From positions 62,001 through 126,000 of the forward strand of contig JAQCBT010000011.1 in assembly GCA_027621405.1 (NCBI GenBank): a DNA stretch of 64,000 nt, given 5' to 3'. The notes below the pieces were generated by a model. That model saw only the letters and a program-made list of their open reading frames with translations. It had not been told where the DNA came from and made no database searches. This DNA is from Pseudomonadota bacterium (GTDB taxonomy: Bacteria; Pseudomonadota; Gammaproteobacteria; Pseudomonadales; Pseudohongiellaceae). The position numbers and the translations under genes are program-made. This document shows, in pieces, positions 35,678-42,970 of the stretch; positions within the stretch are counted from its first letter, which is position 1; each line of letters begins with the position of its first letter.

Positions 35678-35784
35678 GTACTAACAAACTGTTTCTGAGC
35701 GACAAAAATATATCGTCATGGCTTTTGCTAGAAGCGCAAATGCAACGCCTATATAGAATCGCACCCGAACAAGGGCGTTAGTAC
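35678..35784 (+). other. attC-like integron recombination site 2
   Basis: The site runs from GTACTAAC (35678-35685) to GTTAGTAC (35777-35784); the two ends are exact reverse complements, 107 bp apart. It follows the Excalibur gene stop by 8 bp and ends in AACAAGGGCGTTAG, identical to 14 bases of site 1. The interior is imperfectly self-complementary, so confidence rests on the ends and on the shared 3' block. Confidence 0.55.
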
Positions 35785-35807
35785 AACAATCAAAAGCTGA
35801 CAGTATC

Positions 35808-36122
35808 GTGATTCATCTGGCTCTCCATTTTCTTGTACCCGCGGTAATCGTTGCTGTGTTCTATCGGCAAAACTGGAAAGCGAACTATCTGATTATGATT
35901 GCAACTATGCTGGTAGATGTTGACCACGTTTTAGCCTCACCCATTTACGATCCAAACCGTTGCAGCATAGGTTTCCATCCCTTACATGAAGTCTGGTTTA
36001 TCGCAGTGTATGCCGTTCTATGCGCTGTCCCCAGGACGCGGGTTTTAGGCATCGGGCTAATAGTGCACATGGGCCTGGATTCCATAGATTGCCAGGTTAC
36101 CAATGGCATATGGTCGAGCTAG
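35808..36122 (+). CDS. DUF6122 small membrane protein, probable cassette gene
   Basis: The 104-residue product starts with GTG and has three to four hydrophobic segments. It carries the family signature LIMIATMLVDVDHVLASPIYD then NRCSIGFHPLHEVW and a late HMGLDSIDC; the repeated His and Asp in these motifs suggest a membrane metal site. This fits DUF6122, a family of unknown function. The gene begins 24 bp after attC-like site 2. No attC follows it; instead a perfect palindrome starts 2 bp after its stop. Confidence 0.75.
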   Translation: MIHLALHFLVPAVIVAVFYRQNWKANYLIMIATMLVDVDHVLASPIYDPNRCSIGFHPLHEVWFIAVYAVLCAVPRTRVLGIGLIVHMGLDSIDCQVTNGIWSS

Positions 36123-36124
36123 AA

Positions 36125-36175
36125 GAAAACAGGGACAGATTTATTTTTGTAAAAAATAAATCTGTCCCTGTTTTC
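36125..36175. repeat. Perfect 24-bp-arm palindrome (GGGACAGATTTATTT family), copy 1
   Basis: Arms 36125-36148 and 36152-36175 are perfect reverse complements around a 3-base loop. The core GGGACAGATTTATTT is shared with copies at 36956 and 42904. Such sequences resemble REP/RAYT-type short palindromes of Gammaproteobacteria, though no RAYT transposase is in the window. It abuts the stop of the DUF6122 gene and could also act as a transcription terminator. Confidence 0.8.
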
Positions 36176-36221
36176 CCGGTCTATAATGGCGATTTACTCC
36201 CCGTAAGGAATCCAGCAAGCA

Positions 36222-36494
36222 ATGGACCTGAAAATCTTCCTCACCGTCTTCACGACTGTCTTCATCGCCGAATTGGGCGACAAGACCCAGATCGCCACCA
36301 TGCTCTTCGCAACCGACAAGGATGCGGGCAAAATCACAATCTTTCTCGCCGCATCCGCCGCCCTCGTCCTGGCATCTGCCATGGGAGTCATCGCTGGGAG
36401 CTTTTTTTCTGAATTTATCAACGAGAAGGTACTGCAGTACGTGGCGGGAGCCGGCTTCATTGCAATCGGTGCCTATACGATCTACAGCGCCTAG
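36222..36494 (+). CDS. Half-size TMEM165/GDT1-family membrane protein
   Basis: The 90-residue protein has three transmembrane segments and the UPF0016 signature ELGDKTQIATM at residues 17-27. The family transports Mn2+ or Ca2+ using two copies of the ELGDK(T/S) motif; here only one copy exists, so a homodimer or a partner is needed. It follows palindrome copy 1 by 46 bp and precedes the acetyltransferase gene by 6 bp. Confidence 0.85.
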   Translation: MDLKIFLTVFTTVFIAELGDKTQIATMLFATDKDAGKITIFLAASAALVLASAMGVIAGSFFSEFINEKVLQYVAGAGFIAIGAYTIYSA

Positions 36495-36500
36495 AACAGT

Positions 36501-36962
36501 ATGAGCTTTATCATAAAGCAACTTACCACGAATGACCTTGCGCTCATGCACGGATTGCTGGACTGTTTCGGGGAGGCATTCGACGAAGTTGACACCTACG
36601 GCGCCAACCGACCAAATGCCGACTACCTGCAGGACCTGCTGTGCAGCGATACATTTATCGCCCTGGTCGCACTCAAAGATGATGCAGTGGTGGGTGGTCT
36701 GGCCGCCTATGAACTCAAGAAATTTGAACAGCAACGCAGTGAACTCTATATTTACGACCTGGCTGTAGCAGCCTCTTGCAGAAGACAGAGCGTGGCTACA
36801 TCCCTTATTCGCAGCTTGCAGCCTATCGCGAGGGAACGCGGCGCCTGGGTGATCTTCGTGCAAGCCGATTACATTGATGAACCAGCGGTAAACTTGTATG
36901 AAAAACTGGGAACGCGGGAAGAAGTGCTGCATTTTGATATCCCCATCCGGGTTAAAAAATAG
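36501..36962 (+). CDS. AAC(3)-I-like aminoglycoside N-acetyltransferase (GNAT)
   Basis: The 153-residue enzyme closely follows the AAC(3)-I family along its length: DYLQDLLCSDTFIALVALK, VGGLAAYELKKFEQQRSE, LYIYDLAV, VIFVQADY, PAVNLYEKLG and REEVLHFDI all have direct counterparts in AAC(3)-Ia. That enzyme acetylates the 3-amino group of gentamicin-type drugs with acetyl-CoA. One oddity is the acetyl-CoA loop RRQSVA (94-99), where the usual Gly of RRQGIA is Ser. Resistance function is therefore inferred, not shown. It sits beside integron-like cassettes, and its stop lies inside palindrome copy 2. Confidence 0.78.
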   Translation: MSFIIKQLTTNDLALMHGLLDCFGEAFDEVDTYGANRPNADYLQDLLCSDTFIALVALKDDAVVGGLAAYELKKFEQQRSELYIYDLAVAASCRRQSVATSLIRSLQPIARERGAWVIFVQADYIDEPAVNLYEKLGTREEVLHFDIPIRVKK

Positions 36963-37004
36963 GGACAGATTTATTTTTGACAAAAATAAATCTGTCCCTA
37001 TTTT
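36956..37004. repeat. Perfect palindrome, copy 2
   Basis: Arms 36956-36979 and 36981-37004 are perfect 24-bp reverse complements separated by one base. The core GGGACAGATTTATTTTT is identical to copy 1 while the outermost bases differ. The left arm covers the TAG stop of the acetyltransferase gene (36960-36962), so the element supplied the end of that reading frame. Confidence 0.8.
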
Positions 37005-37094
37005 CTAAATTTACGCGAAATCGTAATAATTCTGCACGACGATTGTGCTATCAATACAGCCATCGCCCAGACTCGCTTTTACGACTGTTTTTCG

Positions 37095-37667
37095 ATGCGT
37101 TCTCTGTCATTCATTCGCTTCTCACTTGCTGTTGCGCTCCCACTCTGCCCAATAATTTCACAGGCACAATCCAATTCGGCTTCACATACAGATATGCCGG
37201 AACTGGTGCTGGTGGGTAGTTCCCGCATAGGGGATCGCTACACTGCCGTTCTCAGGAACCGAACTGGCAGCGAGATCAGGGTCACGGGACACAGTGGCAA
37301 ATCCATTCCGATTGGCGGCTACGGCGACTACAGGATCGTGGAGTTCACATCCCGGCGGGTCACTATACGCCTCCCCGAGTCGGTACCATGCTCTGACTAT
37401 CCCGACTTTGGTGTCAGCTGCCAGTCGGGTAATGCTCTGGCGCTGGAATTACATGCTGGAGCAATCAACCGGCTTTATCACCGCATGGAACCACAACAGG
37501 GATTAACGATCTCCCCCAATGACATGCAAGACATTCCCGCCGCCGAGGGCAGCTTCATGCAGACCTTGCAACAGCAGGCGGCCGAGAACGGTCGCCGGGC
37601 TGAAATCCCTCCCGGCATGACTCTGGTGGAGACTCCTTCCGGCTTTCGCCTGGTGCCGGAGGATTAG
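37095..37667 (+). CDS. Exported protein of unknown function
   Basis: A 190-residue protein with a signal peptide (FIRFSLAVALPLCPIISQAQ). The mature part has an initial beta-rich segment (LVLVGSSRIGDRYTAVLRN, EIRVTGHSGKSIPIGGY), a Cys pair (SVPCSDYPDFGVSCQSG) and a C-terminal segment ending in PPGMTLVETPSGFRLVPED. No family is recognised. It ends convergent to phoX; the 123 bp between hold a terminator hairpin. Confidence 0.65.
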   Translation: MRSLSFIRFSLAVALPLCPIISQAQSNSASHTDMPELVLVGSSRIGDRYTAVLRNRTGSEIRVTGHSGKSIPIGGYGDYRIVEFTSRRVTIRLPESVPCSDYPDFGVSCQSGNALALELHAGAINRLYHRMEPQQGLTISPNDMQDIPAAEGSFMQTLQQQAAENGRRAEIPPGMTLVETPSGFRLVPED

Positions 37668-37732
37668 GCCAAGCCCTGTGTGGCCGCTCGCATCTGCAAG
37701 CGTGTCACCCGAACCGCAATTCCCAAGCCAAT

Positions 37733-37764
37733 AAAAAAGGGCTCCATCAGCGTTGGAGCCCTTT
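37733..37764 (-). terminator. Intrinsic terminator for phoX
   Basis: An 11-bp stem (AAAGGGCTCCA at 37736-37746 and TGGAGCCCTTT at 37754-37764) lies 27 bp past the phoX stop. Read leftward it is followed by a T-rich run, as expected for a rho-independent terminator. It may also slow transcription of the convergent upstream gene. Confidence 0.85.
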
Positions 37765-37790
37765 CTGTTGCCAGACGACTTGCTGTCTGT

Positions 37791-39755
37791 TTACGAGCCA
37801 ACCACGCCGTTGTCCTTGCGGCGAATAACCACCATGGCGTCCCGTGGCACATCGCTGCTGCCTACCGGCGCCGGCCATGGGCTCACCGCCGGATCACCGT
37901 CACCGGGATGCTGTACGTTGATGAACATGGTCTTGCGATCCGGAGTCACCGTGAGGCCGGTGATCTCACAACCGGGCACACCAGTGAACAGGCGCCTGAT
38001 CTCTCCGGTGGCAGGATCGGCTACCAGCAGCTGGTTCTGCAGGCCATCTTTCTGGCCACCGTCGGTCTCGATGAACAGGCGACCATCGGGATCTGCCCAG
38101 AGTCCATCAGGATCGGCAAAGCTCTCTTCCGTGCCATGGGTATCGGAAGCAAACTTGAAGATATCCCATTCGAATTTGGTGCCGCTGTGGCCATGGGTCT
38201 CGATCCAGCGAACGATATGACCATCGCCATTAGGTGCCTGCGGGTTCGCCGCATTGGGGCCTGAATCCACCATGCGGCCACCGCTGGAAATAATACCCCT
38301 GTCAGTGCGCTGAGAATTGTTGGTACAGGCGAGATAAACCCGACCGTCGGGCGCCACCGTGACCCACTCCGGACGATCCATCGGCGTTGCACCGGCCAGG
38401 TCGGCTGCATAACGGGTCATGATCATCATGGCGCCGAGGTTCACGAAGTTGGATGCGATATCGGTGTTCTCCATAGACAGCTCAATCCAGCTGCCTGTGC
38501 CATCATCATTGAACCGCGCCACATAAAGCGTGCCGCGATCCAGCGGGCTTTCACCACTATCACGCATCTCGCGCCAGGGCTCTGCGGACACGAATTTGTA
38601 CACGTAGTCGAATCGCTGGTCATCACCCATGTACACGACTGCCCTGCCGTCAGCGGAGACATGCACCGTGGCACACTCGTTCTTCTTGCGACCCAGGGCG
38701 GTGCGCTTAATCGGCTTAGCGTTAGGGGTCAGTGGATCGATCTCCACTACCCAACCGAAGCGGTTGCACTCGTTCGCATAGTTGGGATTGGCCAGATCGA
38801 AGCGTGGATCGAACAGGTGCCAGCCGTAGCCAAATCCACCACTGTTGATACCAAGGCGGTTCTGACTGCTGTTGGGAGTCCAGTTTGGATCCTCGGTACC
38901 GAAGTAGCCGTTGAAGTTTTCCTCGCAGGTCAGGTAGGTACCCCAGGGTGTAACACCGTGAGCACAATTGTTGACTGTGCCCAGGTAAGGATTCATGGCG
39001 TTGTTCTGCAACTGGTCGTGTCCGGCAGCCGGGCCGCTGAACTCGACAGGAGTGTTGACATGAATGCGGCGGTTGAGAGTGCTGTTCTCAATTTCCCAAT
39101 TGCCGTTGTTGTTGCGGATGCGTACCACGGTAACACCGTGGGCATGCTGGGAGACACGGACGTCGTCCAGGGACTCAGGCAAATCCTTGCGCAGCACATG
39201 ATAGTTGGTACCGAACTCGCAGTTGAAGCACATCACACCACGGGTGTTGCCGTAGGCATTGTCTTCCAGGGTACCGGATAACCAGGGATTGGTATCCTGC
39301 AGGTCGTCCCACCCAAACCGACTTCGAAACGCTGTAGGATTGAGAATCGGGAAATACCACATACCATCGTGACCGATACCGATCTGCTGGGCCTGCTTGT
39401 CGGGTGTCATGGGCAGGCTGAAGGCTGGACCGCCGTTCAGGATAGGGTCGCCCCACTTAAGGATGACCTTGTATTCGTAGTCAGGGGAGATTGCGGGCGC
39501 TGGACTCGCACCCTGGGCCAGTGTAACTGGCTGGAAGCCAATCAGAGGTTCGTTAAAACCAAACAGTGCACGAGACAGCGTGTCAGCCTGGGCAGCCCCG
39601 GTGAAGCCCAGGAGTGATCCTCCAGCGATACCCGCACCCGCTTTCAGCAGCTTGCGACGCTGCATGTTGACACTCAACACGTCGGAGAAAGGACGGTTGC
39701 CTGAGTTGTTGGAGGAGATGTCTTCTATGTTGTCGTGTTCGTCGTGTTGATCCAT
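37791..39755 (-). CDS. phoX: PhoX-family alkaline phosphatase (Tat-exported)
   Basis: The 654-residue protein has a twin-arginine-type signal (MQRRKLLKAGAGIAGGSLLGF, cleavage near AAQA) preceded by a short polar stretch. The body matches the PhoX/DUF839 family: GHDGMWYFP, NCEFGTNYHVL, LTCEENFNGYFG, GRAVVYMGDDQRFDYVYKFVS and SPWPAPVGSS near the end. PhoX enzymes are Ca2+/Fe3+-dependent phosphomonoesterases made under phosphate starvation, common in marine bacteria. Upstream repeats (39818-39849) could be a Pho box. The length is normal. Confidence 0.87.
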   Translation of the reverse strand: MDQHDEHDNIEDISSNNSGNRPFSDVLSVNMQRRKLLKAGAGIAGGSLLGFTGAAQADTLSRALFGFNEPLIGFQPVTLAQGASPAPAISPDYEYKVILKWGDPILNGGPAFSLPMTPDKQAQQIGIGHDGMWYFPILNPTAFRSRFGWDDLQDTNPWLSGTLEDNAYGNTRGVMCFNCEFGTNYHVLRKDLPESLDDVRVSQHAHGVTVVRIRNNNGNWEIENSTLNRRIHVNTPVEFSGPAAGHDQLQNNAMNPYLGTVNNCAHGVTPWGTYLTCEENFNGYFGTEDPNWTPNSSQNRLGINSGGFGYGWHLFDPRFDLANPNYANECNRFGWVVEIDPLTPNAKPIKRTALGRKKNECATVHVSADGRAVVYMGDDQRFDYVYKFVSAEPWREMRDSGESPLDRGTLYVARFNDDGTGSWIELSMENTDIASNFVNLGAMMIMTRYAADLAGATPMDRPEWVTVAPDGRVYLACTNNSQRTDRGIISSGGRMVDSGPNAANPQAPNGDGHIVRWIETHGHSGTKFEWDIFKFASDTHGTEESFADPDGLWADPDGRLFIETDGGQKDGLQNQLLVADPATGEIRRLFTGVPGCEITGLTVTPDRKTMFINVQHPGDGDPAVSPWPAPVGSSDVPRDAMVVIRRKDNGVVGS

Positions 39756-39817
39756 GAGCTATGTATTACCCTCTTTGTAATCTTTGTTTAGCGAAGGACC
39801 AAAAATAGATTCCGCAG

Positions 39818-39899
39818 ATGACAAACTGATTGCGACTGATTGACACTTCGATGAATTGTTGGTGACAGAGACTTTTCAGATCACACACCGTTCTGTCAC
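39818..39899 (-). promoter_or_regulatory. Possible Pho-box region between phoX and a cytochrome gene
   Basis: Three adjacent 10-11-bp units (ATGACAAACTG, ATTGCGACTG, ATTGACACTTC at 39818-39849) resemble the reverse orientation of PhoB half-sites, about 65-95 bp upstream of phoX. A further GTGACAG (39862-39868) and CTGTCAC (39893-39899) form a 7-bp inverted repeat. The middle unit fits poorly. PhoB control of phoX is known in other bacteria; here it is inferred. Confidence 0.35.
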
Positions 39900-39982
39900 A
39901 AAATCAAAACTTGTTTAGTATTCAGCCTTGCTGGCGTTTCTACTATTGATTCAGACTGCCCCCTAATCGTATAAGCCATGCA

Positions 39983-41077
39983 ATGAGGCACACTTCCTTC
40001 TCTGTTTACTGCGCGGTATTGCTACTGGGCAATATAACTGCCACGGCCCTGGGCAATGACTGGCAGATAAGCGAGGTGTTCTCGAATTTTGATGGCCGTG
40101 TTCAATACATCCAGTTAAGCAAACGCACAGGAGATCTGCTGCAGTCACAGGAATTCGTGTTACAGAGTAATGACCAGACTTCGATTAACTCGTTCGCGTT
40201 TAGCTCCACCGTCGCCGCCGACAGGGGCAGCACGACTCTATTGCTGGCTACCAAAGATTTTTCAATAAACACCGGTGTTATTGCCGACGCAACCATTCCG
40301 GACAGCTTCGTGCCGATGCATGGCGGAAGTTTGCGATTCATCAATGGTTCTGACACGTTCGACATCGACCAGGGGATGCTGCCCCTGAATGGGTCACAGG
40401 CACTACATCGATACAGCGGTGTCGTGTTAGCAACAGCCCTCACTGCTTCCGGCGAAACCGTGACCTTGCACCAGCCAAGCTGGGCGCAATTCGACGAATA
40501 CAGCAATACCATTATCTTGCCGCAGCTGGAGTTACCAGATGGGACCCTGGCCAATCTCAGGCTCTCAGTTGACCTCGTCACCGAGCAATTTACCGTGCTG
40601 GGAGATGTTTTCTACTACCTGCAGGGAATCAGCTCCGGAGACAGCCCTGCTGTTTTTAACGTATCGACTTTAACTATTCCGGCATTGCTGATTGGTGAAC
40701 AACTGTATGAACTTCGACTCAAGCTGATCGATAACAACTCCTACATACTGGGTAATCCTGAAATCCTGGGCATAGCCTCTGCGCAGCAGGCCAGGGAAAC
40801 AGCACAGGCTTATCAAGAAGCACTCAATGCCAGTATCGCTCGTGGAGCAGTCTCCTATAGCGGTCTCTGCGCGCACTGCCATGGCGATCGCGGTGAGGGA
40901 TACAGCGCCTCTGCTATCGCATTCAGTAACTACCGCCGATCCTTTGCCGCTTTAAGGAATGTCATCGCCAGTATCATGCCTTTCGATAACCCGGGACTCT
41001 GCCTGGACTCAGGCGAGACAAAATGTGCCACGGACGTCGCCAATTACGTGTTGTATGTCCTGCAACAACCAGACTGA
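39983..41077 (+). CDS. Exported cytochrome c with N-terminal beta-domain
   Basis: The 364-residue protein has a signal peptide (VYCAVLLLGNITATALG). The large N-terminal region (about 25-260) is beta-rich and starts WQISEVFSNFDGRVQYIQL, similar to lamin-tail-like domains seen in exported proteins of marine Gammaproteobacteria. A C-terminal domain carries one heme c site (CAHCHGDRGEG, near residue 295) and a candidate axial Met (IASIMPFDNPG). Two later cysteines (LCLDSGETKC) may form a disulfide. Electron transfer is likely; the partner is unknown. Confidence 0.75.
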   Translation: MRHTSFSVYCAVLLLGNITATALGNDWQISEVFSNFDGRVQYIQLSKRTGDLLQSQEFVLQSNDQTSINSFAFSSTVAADRGSTTLLLATKDFSINTGVIADATIPDSFVPMHGGSLRFINGSDTFDIDQGMLPLNGSQALHRYSGVVLATALTASGETVTLHQPSWAQFDEYSNTIILPQLELPDGTLANLRLSVDLVTEQFTVLGDVFYYLQGISSGDSPAVFNVSTLTIPALLIGEQLYELRLKLIDNNSYILGNPEILGIASAQQARETAQAYQEALNASIARGAVSYSGLCAHCHGDRGEGYSASAIAFSNYRRSFAALRNVIASIMPFDNPGLCLDSGETKCATDVANYVLYVLQQPD

Positions 41078-41185
41078 CCAGGTTTATTCATTTATTACCA
41101 TTGTGATATGGTGCTGCAATATTGGTCGACACGTGGGAAAGCCGAGCCGGTGATCTACCTGACAGCGCGAAAGAGGCATCGAACA

Positions 41186-41533
41186 ATGCATGGGCCAGCG
41201 AAAATCATCCTTCTGCTACTAATATTGCTTACCGCAACCGCCTGTTCGACTTCGCAGAATTCGGACCAGGCCTTCACCAACACTTCTATCGAACAATCCG
41301 TCATGGCCAAGTGGTCACGAAGCTGCGCGCTCTGCCACGTCGACGGTGTCGCCTATGCCCCGCTCGTCGGTGATACCGCCGAATGGCAGCGCCGCCTCGC
41401 CAAGGGTGAACAGGCCGTGCTGCGCAATGTGCTGGAGGGTGTCAATTCCATGCCGCCACTGGGCTACTGCATGGCCTGCGAGATCGATGACTTTCGCGCC
41501 ATGATTGCCTTCATGGCAGGAGACAGCCGATGA
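41186..41533 (+). CDS. Cytochrome c5-like lipoprotein
   Basis: The ATG at 41186 is chosen because of AAAGAGG about 11 bp upstream. The 115-residue product has a lipobox (LLTATAC), one heme c site (CALCHVDG) and the cytochrome c5 signature MPPLGYCMAC with its disulfide pair. Its stop overlaps the start of the flavoprotein gene by 4 bp (ATGA), so the two are translationally coupled. It is the likely electron acceptor of that enzyme. Confidence 0.83.
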   Translation: MHGPAKIILLLLILLTATACSTSQNSDQAFTNTSIEQSVMAKWSRSCALCHVDGVAYAPLVGDTAEWQRRLAKGEQAVLRNVLEGVNSMPPLGYCMACEIDDFRAMIAFMAGDSR

Positions 41534-42903
41534 ACAGCCGCGAACTGAAGAAACTGTCCCGGCGTTCCTTCCTGGCCTCCAGTCTGCGCACTGCCCTGTT
41601 CAGTGCCGGGGCCATGAGCACTTCCGCCTTTGCCCAACCAACCCCATGGCGCAACTGGTCGGGTGGCCTGTCCTGCCAGCCTGCCGGCCGCCATGACATC
41701 GGCAGCGAAGACCAACTGGCCGACATCCTGGCCAGTACCCGCGGCACGATTCGTCCGGTCGGCTCCGGACATTCCTTCAGCCCGCTGATTCCCACCGATG
41801 GCCACCTCGTGATCATCGATCAACTCAGCGGTATTCTGGATCATGACAATCGTTCCATGCAGGCCACCTTTGGCGCCGGTTCACGACTGGGCGACCTCGG
41901 CGCGCCGCTACAGGAACTCGGCCAGGGCATGATGAACCTGCCGGACATCGACAGGCAGACGGTTGCTGGAGCCACAGCCACCGGCACCCATGGCACCGGC
42001 ATTCGCTTCAAGAGCCTGTCCGGCTATGTCACGGCCCTGCGCCTGATCACTCCCCGGGGCGAGGTACTGGATATAAATGCCAGTGACGGTGACCTGTTCG
42101 ATGCGGCGCGGGTGAATCTCGGCGCACTGGGTGTGGTAACCCAGATACGCATGCAGAATCGTGATGCCTATAAGCTGAAGAAGCGGGAATGGACCGCGCC
42201 CACAGAAGAGTTGCTGGCGGAATTCGATGAGCGCGCCGCCAACCATCGTCACTTCGAGATCTTCCCCCTGGTGTACTCCGACTACTCCCTGGCCCTGCAG
42301 ATCGATGAAACCGATGAGCCCATCGGCCAGACCATCATTCCCGCCGAGGAAGTGGAACTGTCCGACCTGCGCCGACCCGGGCTACAGGCGACACCGGCCG
42401 AGAAGCTGGCGCTGAACAATGCCCTGGCGCAGAACGCGGAAATGACCGAGGCGGTGGACCTGTCCTACAAACTGCTCTCCAATATCCGCAGCAACCCCTT
42501 CAACGAGATGGAATACTCGGTGCCCGCGGAAGTGGGTGCCGAATGCGTGCGGGAGATTCTTCGCACTATTTATGACCAGGCCATCGATGTCGCCTTCCCG
42601 TTGGAGTTCCGCTATGTCAGCCCGGAAGATCCCTGGCTCAGCATGGCCTACGGCGACGAGCCCCACGCCACCATCTCCATACACCGCACCGCCAGCGCGG
42701 ACTATCGTCCTTACTTCGACATCATCGAGCCCATCTTCTGGAAATACGGCGGGCGCCCGCACTGGGGCAAGATACACAGCCTGGGATATGAACAGCTTAA
42801 AGAGCTGTACCCCCGCTACCGGGACTTCATGGAGATTCGGGAGTCACTGGATCCGGATGGCAGGATGTTGAACGAGCATCTGAAGTTGCTGTTCAATGCC
42901 TGA
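41530..42903 (+). CDS. Tat-exported FAD-dependent aldonolactone oxidase-like enzyme
   Basis: The 457-residue protein has a twin-arginine signal (LSRRSFLASSLRTALFSAG, ending SAFAQ). The FAD-binding domain includes RPVGSGHSFSPL (the His may carry FAD covalently), GATATGTHGTGI and LGALGVVTQIRM. The C-terminal domain matches D-arabinono-1,4-lactone oxidase (PHWGKIHSL, RMLNEHLKLL). The family oxidises sugar lactones or sugar alcohols. Translational coupling to a lipoprotein cytochrome suggests a dehydrogenase that passes electrons to the respiratory chain rather than to oxygen (inference). Confidence 0.85.
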   Translation: MNSRELKKLSRRSFLASSLRTALFSAGAMSTSAFAQPTPWRNWSGGLSCQPAGRHDIGSEDQLADILASTRGTIRPVGSGHSFSPLIPTDGHLVIIDQLSGILDHDNRSMQATFGAGSRLGDLGAPLQELGQGMMNLPDIDRQTVAGATATGTHGTGIRFKSLSGYVTALRLITPRGEVLDINASDGDLFDAARVNLGALGVVTQIRMQNRDAYKLKKREWTAPTEELLAEFDERAANHRHFEIFPLVYSDYSLALQIDETDEPIGQTIIPAEEVELSDLRRPGLQATPAEKLALNNALAQNAEMTEAVDLSYKLLSNIRSNPFNEMEYSVPAEVGAECVREILRTIYDQAIDVAFPLEFRYVSPEDPWLSMAYGDEPHATISIHRTASADYRPYFDIIEPIFWKYGGRPHWGKIHSLGYEQLKELYPRYRDFMEIRESLDPDGRMLNEHLKLLFNA

Positions 42904-42970
42904 GAAAAATAGGGAAAAATTGGGACAGATTTATTTATTTTTCAAATAAATAAATCTGTCCCTATTTTTC
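42904..42970. repeat. Imperfect palindrome, copy 3, between convergent genes
   Basis: Inner arms 42922-42940 and 42944-42962 (19 bp, loop TTC) share the GGGACAGATTTATTT core with copies 1 and 2, with a 4-bp expansion of the ATTT repeat. Outer arms 42904-42914 and 42960-42970 also match; the left side has a short AAAAATT insertion. The element fills exactly the gap between two convergent stop codons, so it probably ends transcription in both directions. Confidence 0.75.

Noticed and set aside
36141-36983. A 280-codon leftward frame spanning the GDT1 and acetyltransferase genes
   Set aside because: Both rightward genes have strong family motifs, and the frame starts and ends inside the two palindromes.
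36977-37219. An 80-codon rightward frame starting inside palindrome copy 2
   Set aside because: It overlaps the better-supported exported protein starting at 37095 in another frame.
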